NCBI RefSeq assembly: GCF_000381965.1
Contig: NZ_KB908460.1
Location: forward strand, 80,830-144,829
Direction of reading: 5' to 3'
From: Oceanimonas smirnovii ATCC BAA-899
Lineage (GTDB): Bacteria > Pseudomonadota > Gammaproteobacteria > Enterobacterales > Aeromonadaceae
Length of the DNA stretch: 64,000 bases
Positions 56,416 to 64,000 of the stretch are shown one piece after another. Both the position numbers and the translations under genes were made by a program. Positions within the stretch are counted from its first letter, which is position 1. The number at the start of each line of letters is the position of its first letter. Below the pieces are notes generated by a model, which saw only the letters and a list, made by a program, of their open reading frames with translations, did no database searches and was not told the origin of the DNA.

Positions 56416-57232
56416 TGTGCTTCCTCGCAATCTCGCTGACGGTGTTTTCATAAGGCCGGGAAAGCCAACCTTGTTCAACATACATACGGCCCAGCTCACC
56501 GATAAAAAAGCAGCGTTCAGGCCAGCATTCCGCCCGTTCGGCAAACCAGCTCTGGGTCAGGCCGCCTCCCAGCAATACCACCAGGGCGTCACTTTGCAGC
56601 CGCTGTGTCGCCAGCGGCAGCTGTAGCGGTTCAAGCAAGCCAAGCTCCAGGCTGCGACACTCCAGACCTTGCAGTTCAAAGCAGGTCAGCACACTGGCCT
56701 GCTCATTACCTTGCCCTACTCGGGCCACCGCAATGCGCGGCCCGGTTTTTATAGTCAGGAGCTGAGTGAACACTCTCTCAAGCAGGGCCATGGCGCTTTG
56801 CTCAATCAGCTGCCCGTCCGGGCGCACCAACTGAGACAGACTGCTTAGCCAGGGTTCAATCACATGGCGCAGCAGCAGCTCGGCGGGATAAAGGCTGGCC
56901 AGCTCGTTCAGCTCGGCTTCAAGCCGGCCGGTATTCAGATCACAGGCAGCTGCCAGCAGGCTCTGATGCGCCAGCTCCCAGTTACTGCCTTCTTCCACTG
57001 GCTGCGGACTGCTCAGCAGCCCTTTTACCTGACCTATACTGACCCCCTGCTCTATCCAGTGCAGGATTTGTCTGATCACTGCAATATCCTGATCGGAATA
57101 AAGCCGGTGCCCTTTCTCGGTACGAGCCGGCTTGAGCAGGCCATAGCGTCGCTGCCAGGCGCGCAAAGTAACCGGATTGATACCGGTTAAGCGAGACACT
57201 TCCCGAATAGGGTATTTGGGTTCAGATGCCAT
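56393..57232 (-). CDS. MerR family regulator, LitR/CarH-like with degenerate cobalamin domain
   Basis: An N-terminal MerR winged helix ([37 protein letters not shown]; residues 7-75) is joined to about 200 residues with the layout of the cobalamin-binding part of CarH/LitR: a helical bundle with PWLSSL (Trp128) and LIEQSAM, then a Rossmann-like part with GNEQAS. In light-sensing members the helix pair reads E-H and the loop H-x-x-G. Here these are E144-Q145 and N176-E-Q-A-S, so both cobalamin histidines are missing. It likely controls its own operon through the TTGTACAA boxes. The start ATG lies inside the end of the DUF523/DUF1722 gene. Confidence 0.82.
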   Translation of the reverse strand: MASEPKYPIREVSRLTGINPVTLRAWQRRYGLLKPARTEKGHRLYSDQDIAVIRQILHWIEQGVSIGQVKGLLSSPQPVEEGSNWELAHQSLLAAACDLNTGRLEAELNELASLYPAELLLRHVIEPWLSSLSQLVRPDGQLIEQSAMALLERVFTQLLTIKTGPRIAVARVGQGNEQASVLTCFELQGLECRSLELGLLEPLQLPLATQRLQSDALVVLLGGGLTQSWFAERAECWPERCFFIGELGRMYVEQGWLSRPYENTVSEIARKHNATFGLV

Positions 57233-58175
57233 AACGCAGTCGCAACGCCTCCGGATGCGGATCCAGATATACCTGCTGACGCAGATAATCATTGGGATGC
57301 TCTTCCAGGTAGTGCCGTAACAGGGTGATGGGAGCCAGTAACGGCAATATACCCTGACGATATTGATGAATCGTGTGGGCCAGCTCCTGGCGCTGGCGTG
57401 ATGTCAGCTGGCGCTTGAAATAGCCCTGCAGATGCTGCAACACGTTAGTATGGCCCTTACGGCTGGCGCGATGTTGCAACGCCTTCATCAGACCCTGAAT
57501 ATATTGCTCGGCTTTTTGCTCAGGATGTTCAGACAAGTCCGAAATAAGCCGGCCCAACTCCTGATAACTGTCTCTGTGATGAGCCATCAGCAGGTATTTG
57601 TAGCGGCTGTGAAAGGCTATCAGCCGGGACGGCGTCAGCCCTCTGTGCAGCAGACACTGCCAGTCATGCAGGGTATAAACACGGGTAACAAAGTTCTCCC
57701 GCAGAATGGGATCATTCAGCCGGCCATCTTCTTCACAGGGCAGCAAAGGCAGCGCCTGCATGATTTCGGCAGCATAGACACCCACACCTTCCTTGGCATT
57801 GCCTTTGCCACTTTCATGATAGACACGCACCCGCTCCATGCCGCAGCTGGGTGATTTGGCACACAACACATAGCCGCTCAGCCCCTCGAATTTAGCCGCC
57901 ATGTCACGGCCATAATCCCGCAGCGCCTGAGTAACATCCTGCCCCTTGGCAGTCTGGGCAATCACCTCCCCTTCTGCGCCAATCAGCCGAATGCTGGGAC
58001 GCGGTGTGCCCAGGCCAATGGCCATTTCCGGGCACACGGGGACAAATTCCACAAACTGTGCCAGCTGCTCAGTACAAAAATCTGAACGCTTGTGGCCACC
58101 GTCAAAACGAACCTTCTGGCCGACCAGACAACCACTGATACCGAGCTTGATAACCTGGGGATCAAACTTGTACAT
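57222..58175 (-). CDS. DUF523/DUF1722 fusion protein (YbgA family), first gene of the photolyase operon
   Basis: The 317-residue protein has an N-terminal DUF523 domain with conserved cysteines (LGISGCLVGQKVRFDGGHKR, VPVCPEMAIGLGTPRPSIRL, LCAKSPSCGMERVRVY) and a C-terminal DUF1722/YbgA domain (HSRYKYLLMAHHRDSYQELG, YRQGILPLLAPITLLRHYL). The cysteines CL, CPE and SPSCG suggest a metal or iron-sulfur site. Function is unknown; YbgA also sits upstream of photolyase in E. coli, so the link to light repair is old. AGAGGG precedes the ATG. Confidence 0.92.
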   Translation of the reverse strand: MYKFDPQVIKLGISGCLVGQKVRFDGGHKRSDFCTEQLAQFVEFVPVCPEMAIGLGTPRPSIRLIGAEGEVIAQTAKGQDVTQALRDYGRDMAAKFEGLSGYVLCAKSPSCGMERVRVYHESGKGNAKEGVGVYAAEIMQALPLLPCEEDGRLNDPILRENFVTRVYTLHDWQCLLHRGLTPSRLIAFHSRYKYLLMAHHRDSYQELGRLISDLSEHPEQKAEQYIQGLMKALQHRASRKGHTNVLQHLQGYFKRQLTSRQRQELAHTIHQYRQGILPLLAPITLLRHYLEEHPNDYLRQQVYLDPHPEALRLRYGI

Positions 58176-58259
58176 TGCTAACCCTCTTGTACAACTATAC
58201 GTTTACTGTAGCTTTAGTTGTACAAGTTAATCAAGGTTGTACAAGAAAAATTTATACAA
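58168..58259 (-). promoter_or_regulatory. Operator cluster of TTGTACAA boxes before the photolyase operon
   Basis: Palindromic boxes lie at 58187-58194, 58218-58225 and 58237-58244 (all TTGTACAA), with TTGTACA at 58168-58174 across the start codon and TTATACAA at 58252-58259. Two pairs have the same 19-base step (58168/58187 and 58218/58237). On the minus strand TATAGT (58194-58199) could be the -10 box, so bound regulator would cover the promoter. LitR/CarH-type regulators use TGTACA-like sites. Confidence 0.72.
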
Positions 58260-58263
58260 AGCC

Positions 58264-58342
58264 GGGATTGGGGATTGGGGGTTGGGGGTTGGGGGTTGGG
58301 GGTTGGGGGTTGGGGGTTGGGGGTTGGGGGTTGGGGGTTGGG
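58264..58342 (+). repeat. Tandem GGGGGTT heptamer, G-quadruplex-prone
   Basis: Nine perfect GGGGGTT units (58277-58339) are preceded by two related units, GGGATT and GGGGATT, and followed by GGG. Twelve evenly spaced G-runs can form G-quadruplexes on the plus strand. Copy number is likely to vary between strains. Confidence 0.92.
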
Positions 58343-58346
58343 TAAA

Positions 58347-58374
58347 TGTAGGCCCGGGTTTATCCCGGGCAACA
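58347..58374 (-). repeat. REP-like palindromic repeat, copy 5
   Basis: TGTAGGCCCGGGTTTATCCC is followed by GGGCAACA; read on the minus strand it fits the consensus TTGCCCGGGATAAACCCGGG-CCTACA. It lies four bases after the G-rich tandem and four before the yeaC stop. Confidence 0.75.
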
Positions 58375-58378
58375 AGCT

Positions 58379-58657
58379 TTAATTCAATTTACTGCGAATA
58401 ATCTCTTCTTCATCGCGAAACTGGCGGCGCAGCTCGGCCTTGGATTTCATCACCAGCTCACCGCCCTTGCCGATGGTCATGTGCTCGGGGTTGTCGTTGT
58501 GCATGGCCTGCCATGCCAGCACTGCCTGCATACTATTTTCTTTCTGCTCCTGAGTAAGCACAGAGCCGTCTGGCCACTTGCCCAGCTCAACGGCAGTCTT
58601 CAGCCGCTCGTACACTTCTTTGGGCATGGCGGCAATGGCTTGCTGAAATGATGACAT
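58379..58657 (-). CDS. yeaC: DUF1315 family protein (YeaC)
   Basis: The 92-residue acidic protein follows the YeaC pattern (MPKEVYERLKTAVELGKWPDG, LTQEQKENSMQAVLAWQA, RQFRDEEEIIRSKL). Function is unknown. AGGAGGA stands six bases before the ATG. In E. coli yeaC lies close to gapA, and here it follows a GAPDH gene, separated by a terminator. Confidence 0.92.
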   Translation of the reverse strand: MSSFQQAIAAMPKEVYERLKTAVELGKWPDGSVLTQEQKENSMQAVLAWQAMHNDNPEHMTIGKGGELVMKSKAELRRQFRDEEEIIRSKLN

Positions 58658-58701
58658 GACAATTCCTCCTGTTTTGATGCCGTTAATTTACCACCAGCCA
58701 C

Positions 58702-58736
58702 AAAAAAAGGGGCGGCCTGCGCCCCCCCCTTTTGAT
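58702..58736 (-). terminator. Intrinsic terminator after the long GAPDH gene
   Basis: On the minus strand GGGGCG, a short loop and CGCCCC are followed by seven T. Confidence 0.8.
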
Positions 58737-58757
58737 AACCGGTTTGCAAAAATGCGA

Positions 58758-60194
58758 TCAGCCGCGCGCGGGCAGATCCATCAGTTCAATGCCGGCCATT
58801 TTCTGCATCACGCGCACTACCTGGCAGCTGTAGCCAAACTCGTTGTCGTACCACACATACAAGACGGCACGGTCACCTTCTACTATGGTAGCCAGGGAGT
58901 CAACGATACCGGCAAAGCGGGAGCCCACCATGTCGGTGGATACCAGCTCGCTGCTGGTGCTGTAGTCGATCTGGTTGTGCAGCGGTGAGTCCAGTGACAC
59001 CTGCAGCAGATGCTCATTCAGCTCTTCTACTGTGGTGGCTTTTTCCAGATTCAGGTTCAGCACTGCCATGGATACGTTCGGCGTAGGAACGCGAATGGCA
59101 TTACCGGTGAGCTTGCCCTTCAGCTCAGGCAGCGCCTTGGCCACAGCTGAAGCAGCACCTGTGCTGGTCAGAACCATGTTCAGAGCAGCACTGCGACCAC
59201 GACGATCACCCTTGTGGTAGTTATCAATCAGGTTCTGATCGTTGGTGTAGGAGTGTACGGTTTCAACGTGGCCGTTCTTCACACCATAGGCATCGCTGAT
59301 CGCTTTCAGTACCGGTGTGATGGCGTTGGTGGTACAGGAGGCAGCAGACATGATGCGGTCTTCAGGCTGGATCATGTCATCGTTCACACCGAATACGATG
59401 TTCTTGATGTCGCCCTTGCCCGGCGCAGTCAGCAGCACCTTGGCAGCACCTTTGGCCTTGAGGTGCAGACCCAGGCCAGCCTCATCACGCCATTTACCGG
59501 TGTTGTCGACCACCAGGGCATCGTGAATACCGTACTGGGTATAGTCGATCTCTTCCGGGCTGTTGGCGTAGATCACCTGAATGTAGGTGCCGTTGGCAAT
59601 AATGGCGTTGTTCTCGGCGTCCACTTCAATGGAGCCGTTAAAAGGACCGTGAACCGAGTCGCGACGCAGCAGGCTGGCGCGCTTTTCCAGATCGTCGCCG
59701 CTGCCGCGAACCACGATGCCGCGCAGACGCATACCGTTGTTGCTGCCGGCGCGTTCAATCAGCAGACGCGCCAGCAGACGACCGATGCGGCCAAAACCAT
59801 ACAGCACCACGTCGGTGGGCTTGGCATCGGTTGAGGCATTCAGCGCCGGTGCCAGTTCGGCGTTCAGGTAGTCGGTCAGGCCGGACTCATCCTGATGGTT
59901 TTTCCAGTAACCCACTGCCAGCTTGCCAAGGTCAATGCTGGCTGGAGCCAGATCCATTTCACTCAGTGCTTTCAGTACCGGGTAGCTCTGGCTGACCGGC
60001 AGCGGCTGGCCTTCGTGACGACGCACCACACGGTGAGCCTTGAGAATGTCAATGGTAGACGCGTTCAGCAGGGGGCGTGCATAGACGCAGGTTTCCACGC
60101 CCTGGTTGCGATACAGTTTGCCAATCAGGGGCTGCATGGACTCTGCCAGTTCCTGGCTCTGCTGCCAGGCGGACAGGTAACTCTCATGGGTCAT
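58758..60194 (-). CDS. Glyceraldehyde-3-phosphate dehydrogenase, lengthened form
   Basis: The 478-residue protein has an extra N-terminal region of about 125 residues (ESYLSAWQQSQELAESMQPL onward), then a full GAPDH: DVVLYGFGRIGRLLARLL, catalytic SAASCTTNAITPVLKA, and the C-terminal YVWYDNEFGYSCQVVR. The long form occurs in vibrios and relatives alongside the usual enzyme. It may work in gluconeogenesis or with NADP, but cofactor choice cannot be read here. AAGGAT lies seven bases before the ATG. It is divergent from the DUF2989-gapA genes. Confidence 0.9.
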   Translation of the reverse strand: MTHESYLSAWQQSQELAESMQPLIGKLYRNQGVETCVYARPLLNASTIDILKAHRVVRRHEGQPLPVSQSYPVLKALSEMDLAPASIDLGKLAVGYWKNHQDESGLTDYLNAELAPALNASTDAKPTDVVLYGFGRIGRLLARLLIERAGSNNGMRLRGIVVRGSGDDLEKRASLLRRDSVHGPFNGSIEVDAENNAIIANGTYIQVIYANSPEEIDYTQYGIHDALVVDNTGKWRDEAGLGLHLKAKGAAKVLLTAPGKGDIKNIVFGVNDDMIQPEDRIMSAASCTTNAITPVLKAISDAYGVKNGHVETVHSYTNDQNLIDNYHKGDRRGRSAALNMVLTSTGAASAVAKALPELKGKLTGNAIRVPTPNVSMAVLNLNLEKATTVEELNEHLLQVSLDSPLHNQIDYSTSSELVSTDMVGSRFAGIVDSLATIVEGDRAVLYVWYDNEFGYSCQVVRVMQKMAGIELMDLPARG

Positions 60195-60339
60195 CGACCG
60201 GATCCTTTTAATTCACGTAACCGTTATTGGTATTAGCAGCAAAATGAAAAAACTTGCTGCTTACAAGCGTTCAGGCGGAGGCATTTTAGTGGATAGGGGG
60301 TATGATTACCAGACTGAAGCCAAGCATCAAAGGGCTGAA

Positions 60340-61134
60340 ATGAGAACCAAAACCCTGTTTTTTCTGTTTGCAGGAATCATCTTGTTGACAGGATGTGAGC
60401 GGGATCGCAACAAGAGTCTGTGCAGCCGCTTTCCTCAGTTTTGTTCCGATCTTCACAGCGACAGCTGGTGTGGCAAGGAGCGCGATCAACTGGTTGAAGC
60501 CCGTTATGAAAACGCTGAGCGCCCCGGCGATGCCAGCCGCTATATGGTCATGAACGCGCTGGACAGCTATCAGCGTTGCCTTGAACCCCTGCTCGACATG
60601 CAGTATACAAAACGCCACGAGCGCAAAAATACCAAGGTAGAAACCATTATTGACATCGATGCCGAGCTGACACGGCTTGAAGCCAGTACAGCCGGCTCTG
60701 ATTACCCTTATTTGCAGCTCTGGCGCTGGGAGCGCCACGGCGACCGGGCCGCCAGACGTGATTTTATTGCCGGCGCTGACAGACCTGACATGCAGCAGCC
60801 CCCCCTGCAGAAAGCCCTGGCCGGTTTCTTGCTGCATCAGGACCCGGCGGGTGCAGAACGGGCAATGCAACGCGCGTTAATGCTGACCCCCGCAAACAGC
60901 AAGCCCGATGCAGATCTGCTGGCCAGCCTGATCGGGCTTTACATCCGCCAGCGTCAATACCAGCAGGCCTGGTTATGGAGTCAGGTACTGAGCGAACTTT
61001 ATGATGACGACATGGTAAACTGGAAACAAATGGAGCCCTACGCTCGTTTTACTGCTCAGGAGCGTGAAACCATGGTCCAACAGGCAATGATGCTGGCTGA
61101 GCAACTACGCAAAGGGCAATATCAGGCAAACTGA
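60340..61134 (+). CDS. DUF2989 lipoprotein
   Basis: A lipoprotein signal with lipobox LLTGC (Cys18) precedes a 245-residue periplasmic domain of DUF2989 type, rich in helices and in Gln/Ala, with a TPR-like feel (ALAGFLLHQDPAGAERAMQRA, SLIGLYIRQRQYQQAWLWSQ). Function is unknown. The ATG at 60340 has AAGGG seven bases upstream; the frame runs 32 codons further without support. It lies 41 bases before gapA and may share its transcript. Confidence 0.87.
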   Translation: MRTKTLFFLFAGIILLTGCERDRNKSLCSRFPQFCSDLHSDSWCGKERDQLVEARYENAERPGDASRYMVMNALDSYQRCLEPLLDMQYTKRHERKNTKVETIIDIDAELTRLEASTAGSDYPYLQLWRWERHGDRAARRDFIAGADRPDMQQPPLQKALAGFLLHQDPAGAERAMQRALMLTPANSKPDADLLASLIGLYIRQRQYQQAWLWSQVLSELYDDDMVNWKQMEPYARFTAQERETMVQQAMMLAEQLRKGQYQAN

Positions 61135-61157
61135 TAACGTTATCTTCGTTTTCTTAA

Positions 61158-62171
<1,014 letters not shown>

Positions 62172-62186
62172 TTTTCCTGCCGGTCA

Positions 62187-62224
62187 CGATAACAGGCGAT
62201 GTTTATTATCGCCTGTTATTTCTT
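62187..62224 (+). terminator. Hairpin after gapA, weak terminator
   Basis: A perfect twelve-base-pair stem (ATAACAGGCGAT with ATCGCCTGTTAT) and a seven-base loop lies 17 bases past the stop. The following T-run is broken (TTCTTATTTTC). Confidence 0.6.
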
Positions 62225-62291
62225 ATTTTCAGGTTACGTTAAGGTTTGCTTCCTATCATTACGCCTGTACCAACCACAACGGAGCATGATG

Positions 62292-62651
62292 ATGAAAAAA
62301 TCTCTTGTCGTAACCCTGTTTGCAGGCACTTTCTCTTTGCTGGCTGGCACCACCATGGCCGCAACCGGTGGTTTTACCGGCCCCGACAGCACCGAGCAGG
62401 TCAGCGTTTCCCAGGCCCTGGAAGTGAAAGATGACAGTCAGGTGCGTCTGAGCGGTGTTATCACCGAGTCTCTGGGTGATGAGAAATACCGTTTTCAGGA
62501 TGACTCCGGCAGCATGATAGTCGAAATCGATAATGAAGACTGGGGAGAGGTGAAGGCAACACCTGATACTCCCGTTACCCTGTGGGGAGAAATCGATAAA
62601 GACTGGAATGAAACCGAGCTGGATGTTCACCGGGTAGAGCTGGCACCCTAA
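62292..62651 (+). CDS. Periplasmic BOF-fold stress protein (YgiW/YdeI family)
   Basis: A signal peptide (LVVTLFAGTFSLLAGTTMAA) precedes a bacterial OB-fold domain (VRLSGVITESLGDEKYRFQD, SMIVEIDNEDWGEV, VTLWGEIDKDWNETELDVHRVEL). Family members protect against peroxide, cationic peptides and low pH. Three ATGs lie in a row (62286, 62289, 62292); the third has the best distance to GGAG. The qseBC two-component genes found beside ygiW in E. coli are absent. Confidence 0.9.
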   Translation: MKKSLVVTLFAGTFSLLAGTTMAATGGFTGPDSTEQVSVSQALEVKDDSQVRLSGVITESLGDEKYRFQDDSGSMIVEIDNEDWGEVKATPDTPVTLWGEIDKDWNETELDVHRVELAP

Positions 62652-62669
62652 TCAAACGGTAGCAAGATC

Positions 62670-62704
62670 AAAAAAGCCGAAGGCATGGCCTTCGGCTTTT
62701 TTTA
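62670..62704. terminator. Bidirectional intrinsic terminator
   Basis: AAAAAAGCCGAAGGC, a two- to four-base loop, then GCCTTCGGCTTTTTTT serves the BOF-fold gene and the convergent nadA. Confidence 0.92.
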
Positions 62705-62716
62705 TAACCTGCTCAA

Positions 62717-63799
62717 TCAGGCATTTCCTTTAACTTTCATCTTCAGTTCACGGGCGAAATTCAGCATACGTTCCAGCGGGATCATGGCCCTGATGCGGGT
62801 GGCTTCATCTACCTGAATTTCGTGGGTAGTACCGCCCTTCTTCAGCGCATCGCGAATGGCCACCAGGCCGTTCATTGCCATCCAGGGACAATGAGCACAG
62901 CTGCGACAGGTTGCACCGTTACCGCCGGTGGGCGCTTCTACCATCTCCTTGTCGGGGCAGGCCTGCTGCATCTTGTAGAAAATGCCCTTGTCGGTGGCCA
63001 CGATCAGCCGCTTGTGGGGCAAATCCCTGGCGGCCTGGATCAGCTGGCTGGTGGAGCCCACGGCATCGGCCAGCTCCACAACAGACTGTGGTGACTCGGG
63101 ATGCACCAGTACCGCTGCGTCCGGGTTCTGCGCCTTCAGCTCTTTCAGCGCCTTGGCACGAAACTCATCGTGCACAATACAGGCCCCCTGCCAGCGCAGC
63201 ATTTCGCAGCCGGTCTGCTTTTCGATATAACTGCCCAGATGACGATCCGGTGCCCAGATAATCTTGTGCCCTTCACTGTCGAGATGTTCAACAATTTCCA
63301 GCGCTATGCTGGATGTTACCACCCAGTCGGCACGGGCTTTTACCGCGGCTGACGTATTGGCATATACCACCACGGTATGATCCGGATGAGCATCACAGAA
63401 AGCGGTAAATTCATCAGCAGGGCAGCCCAAATCCAGCGAGCACTCAGCCTCCAGCGTCGGCATCAGCACGGTTTTTTCCGGACTCAGGATCTTGGAGGTC
63501 TCCCCCATAAAGCGCACACCGGCCACAATCAGGGTCTGGGCCTCATGCTCTTTGCCAAAACGGGCCATTTCCAGTGAGTCGGCCACACAACCACCGGTTT
63601 CCTCGGCCAGCGCCTGGATCTCGGGATCGGTATAGTAATGTGCTACCAGCACGGCGTTACGGGCTTTTAGCAGGGACCTGATTTCATCCTTCAGCGCTCG
63701 CTGCTGCTCCGCACTGAGCGGGGCCGGTTTGGCGGGAAAAGGATAATCAAATTCGACAATATCAACGGCTTCGGTCATGGCGGTATGCCGGTGCTCCAT
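62717..63799 (-). CDS. nadA: Quinolinate synthase
   Basis: NadA makes quinolinate from iminoaspartate and dihydroxyacetone phosphate for NAD synthesis, using a [4Fe-4S] cluster. The 360-residue protein has [44 protein letters not shown] and [13 protein letters not shown], which supply the cluster cysteines. Two starts are possible: ATG at 63799 or ATG seven codons later (63778); neither has a strong ribosome site. It follows tRNA-Lys, as in E. coli. Confidence 0.96.
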   Translation of the reverse strand: MEHRHTAMTEAVDIVEFDYPFPAKPAPLSAEQQRALKDEIRSLLKARNAVLVAHYYTDPEIQALAEETGGCVADSLEMARFGKEHEAQTLIVAGVRFMGETSKILSPEKTVLMPTLEAECSLDLGCPADEFTAFCDAHPDHTVVVYANTSAAVKARADWVVTSSIALEIVEHLDSEGHKIIWAPDRHLGSYIEKQTGCEMLRWQGACIVHDEFRAKALKELKAQNPDAAVLVHPESPQSVVELADAVGSTSQLIQAARDLPHKRLIVATDKGIFYKMQQACPDKEMVEAPTGGNGATCRSCAHCPWMAMNGLVAIRDALKKGGTTHEIQVDEATRIRAMIPLERMLNFARELKMKVKGNA

Positions 63800-63905
63800 T
63801 CAATGACAAACTTCGGGCATTATACCGTCGAAGCTGAAGCAACCCAAATCTGTGTTAACAATATGAAAAAATATTCAGCGGTGAGGAGATAAGTAGAAGA
63901 AGAGA

Positions 63906-63981
63906 TGGTGGGTCGTGCAGGATTCGAACCTGCGACCAATTGATTAAAAGTCAACTGCTCTACCAACTGAGCTAACGACCC
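63906..63981 (-). tRNA. tRNA-Lys (anticodon TTT)
   Basis: The minus strand begins GGGTCGTTAGCTCAGTTGG and folds as a full cloverleaf: acceptor GGGTCGT pairs with ACGACCC, the anticodon loop is CTTTTAA (TTT) and the T loop is TTCGAAT. The CCA end is encoded (63906-63908). It lies about 105 bases upstream of nadA on the same strand. Confidence 0.97.
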
Positions 63982-64000
63982 GTATCGAAACGGACAAGAA

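Noticed and set aside
58264..58342. CRISPR-like repeat
   Set aside because: The units are seven bases without spacers; it is a simple tandem repeat. No cas genes are present.

Overview
The window is an ordinary chromosomal stretch of a gammaproteobacterium. Gene order recalls Escherichia coli in several places: dapB-carA-carB, sppA-ansA, osmY followed by a ytjA-like gene, ychJ-purU, purEK, and a lysine tRNA just upstream of nadA. The accessory genes (OvoA, an SbtA-like transporter, a photolyase/fatty-acid operon, a lengthened second GAPDH) are typical of marine or brackish relatives. The closest fit by overall feel is the Oceanimonas/Oceanisphaera/Zobellella group of Aeromonadales, but that is inference. 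Coding density is high. I see no prophage, insertion sequence, integron or CRISPR array.

Layout. 1-7.5 kb: end of a nucleobase permease, ovoA (ovothiol), ppnP, a periplasmic binding protein paired with a diguanylate cyclase, a PQQ-type sugar dehydrogenase and a YtoQ-like protein. 7.5-14.2 kb: a rhodanese-like protein without its cysteine, NhaP2, a ytjA-like gene and osmY, a Na/phosphate cotransporter behind a putative PhoB box, YfeH and an AraC regulator. 14.2-22.3 kb: an Lrp-type regulator divergent from a cysteine desulfhydrase-like enzyme, an RND efflux pair, and purEK. 22.3-36.3 kb: a sodium:solute symporter with a small partner protein behind a long leader, an SbtA-like transporter with divergent LysR, LigE, MobA, nitroreductase, FadH, SppA and AnsA. 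36.3-49.1 kb: cold-shock protein, carBA, dapB, fklB, nagK, an M48 lipoprotein protease, OmpA, ychJ, purU and yfbR.

The most interesting part is 49.2-58.3 kb: eleven minus-strand genes, nearly all overlapping, which read as one operon. From the promoter they are a DUF523/DUF1722 protein, a MerR/LitR-like regulator, a class I photolyase, an NTF2-like protein, a short-chain dehydrogenase, an FAD amine-oxidase-like protein, DUF1365, a Cfa-type methyltransferase, DUF2878, a chalcone-isomerase-like protein and a DUF3833 lipoprotein. The promoter carries a cluster of TTGTACAA boxes. This looks like a light or singlet-oxygen response operon that repairs DNA and modifies membrane fatty acids. The regulator lacks the histidines that bind cobalamin in CarH/LitR, so how it would sense light is open.

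58.3-64 kb: yeaC, two different GAPDH genes on opposite strands, a DUF2989 lipoprotein, a BOF-fold protein, nadA and tRNA-Lys. Between genes there are several short repeat families: a REP-like palindrome (five copies), a second dispersed repeat in opposite orientations, and a tandem G-rich heptamer.
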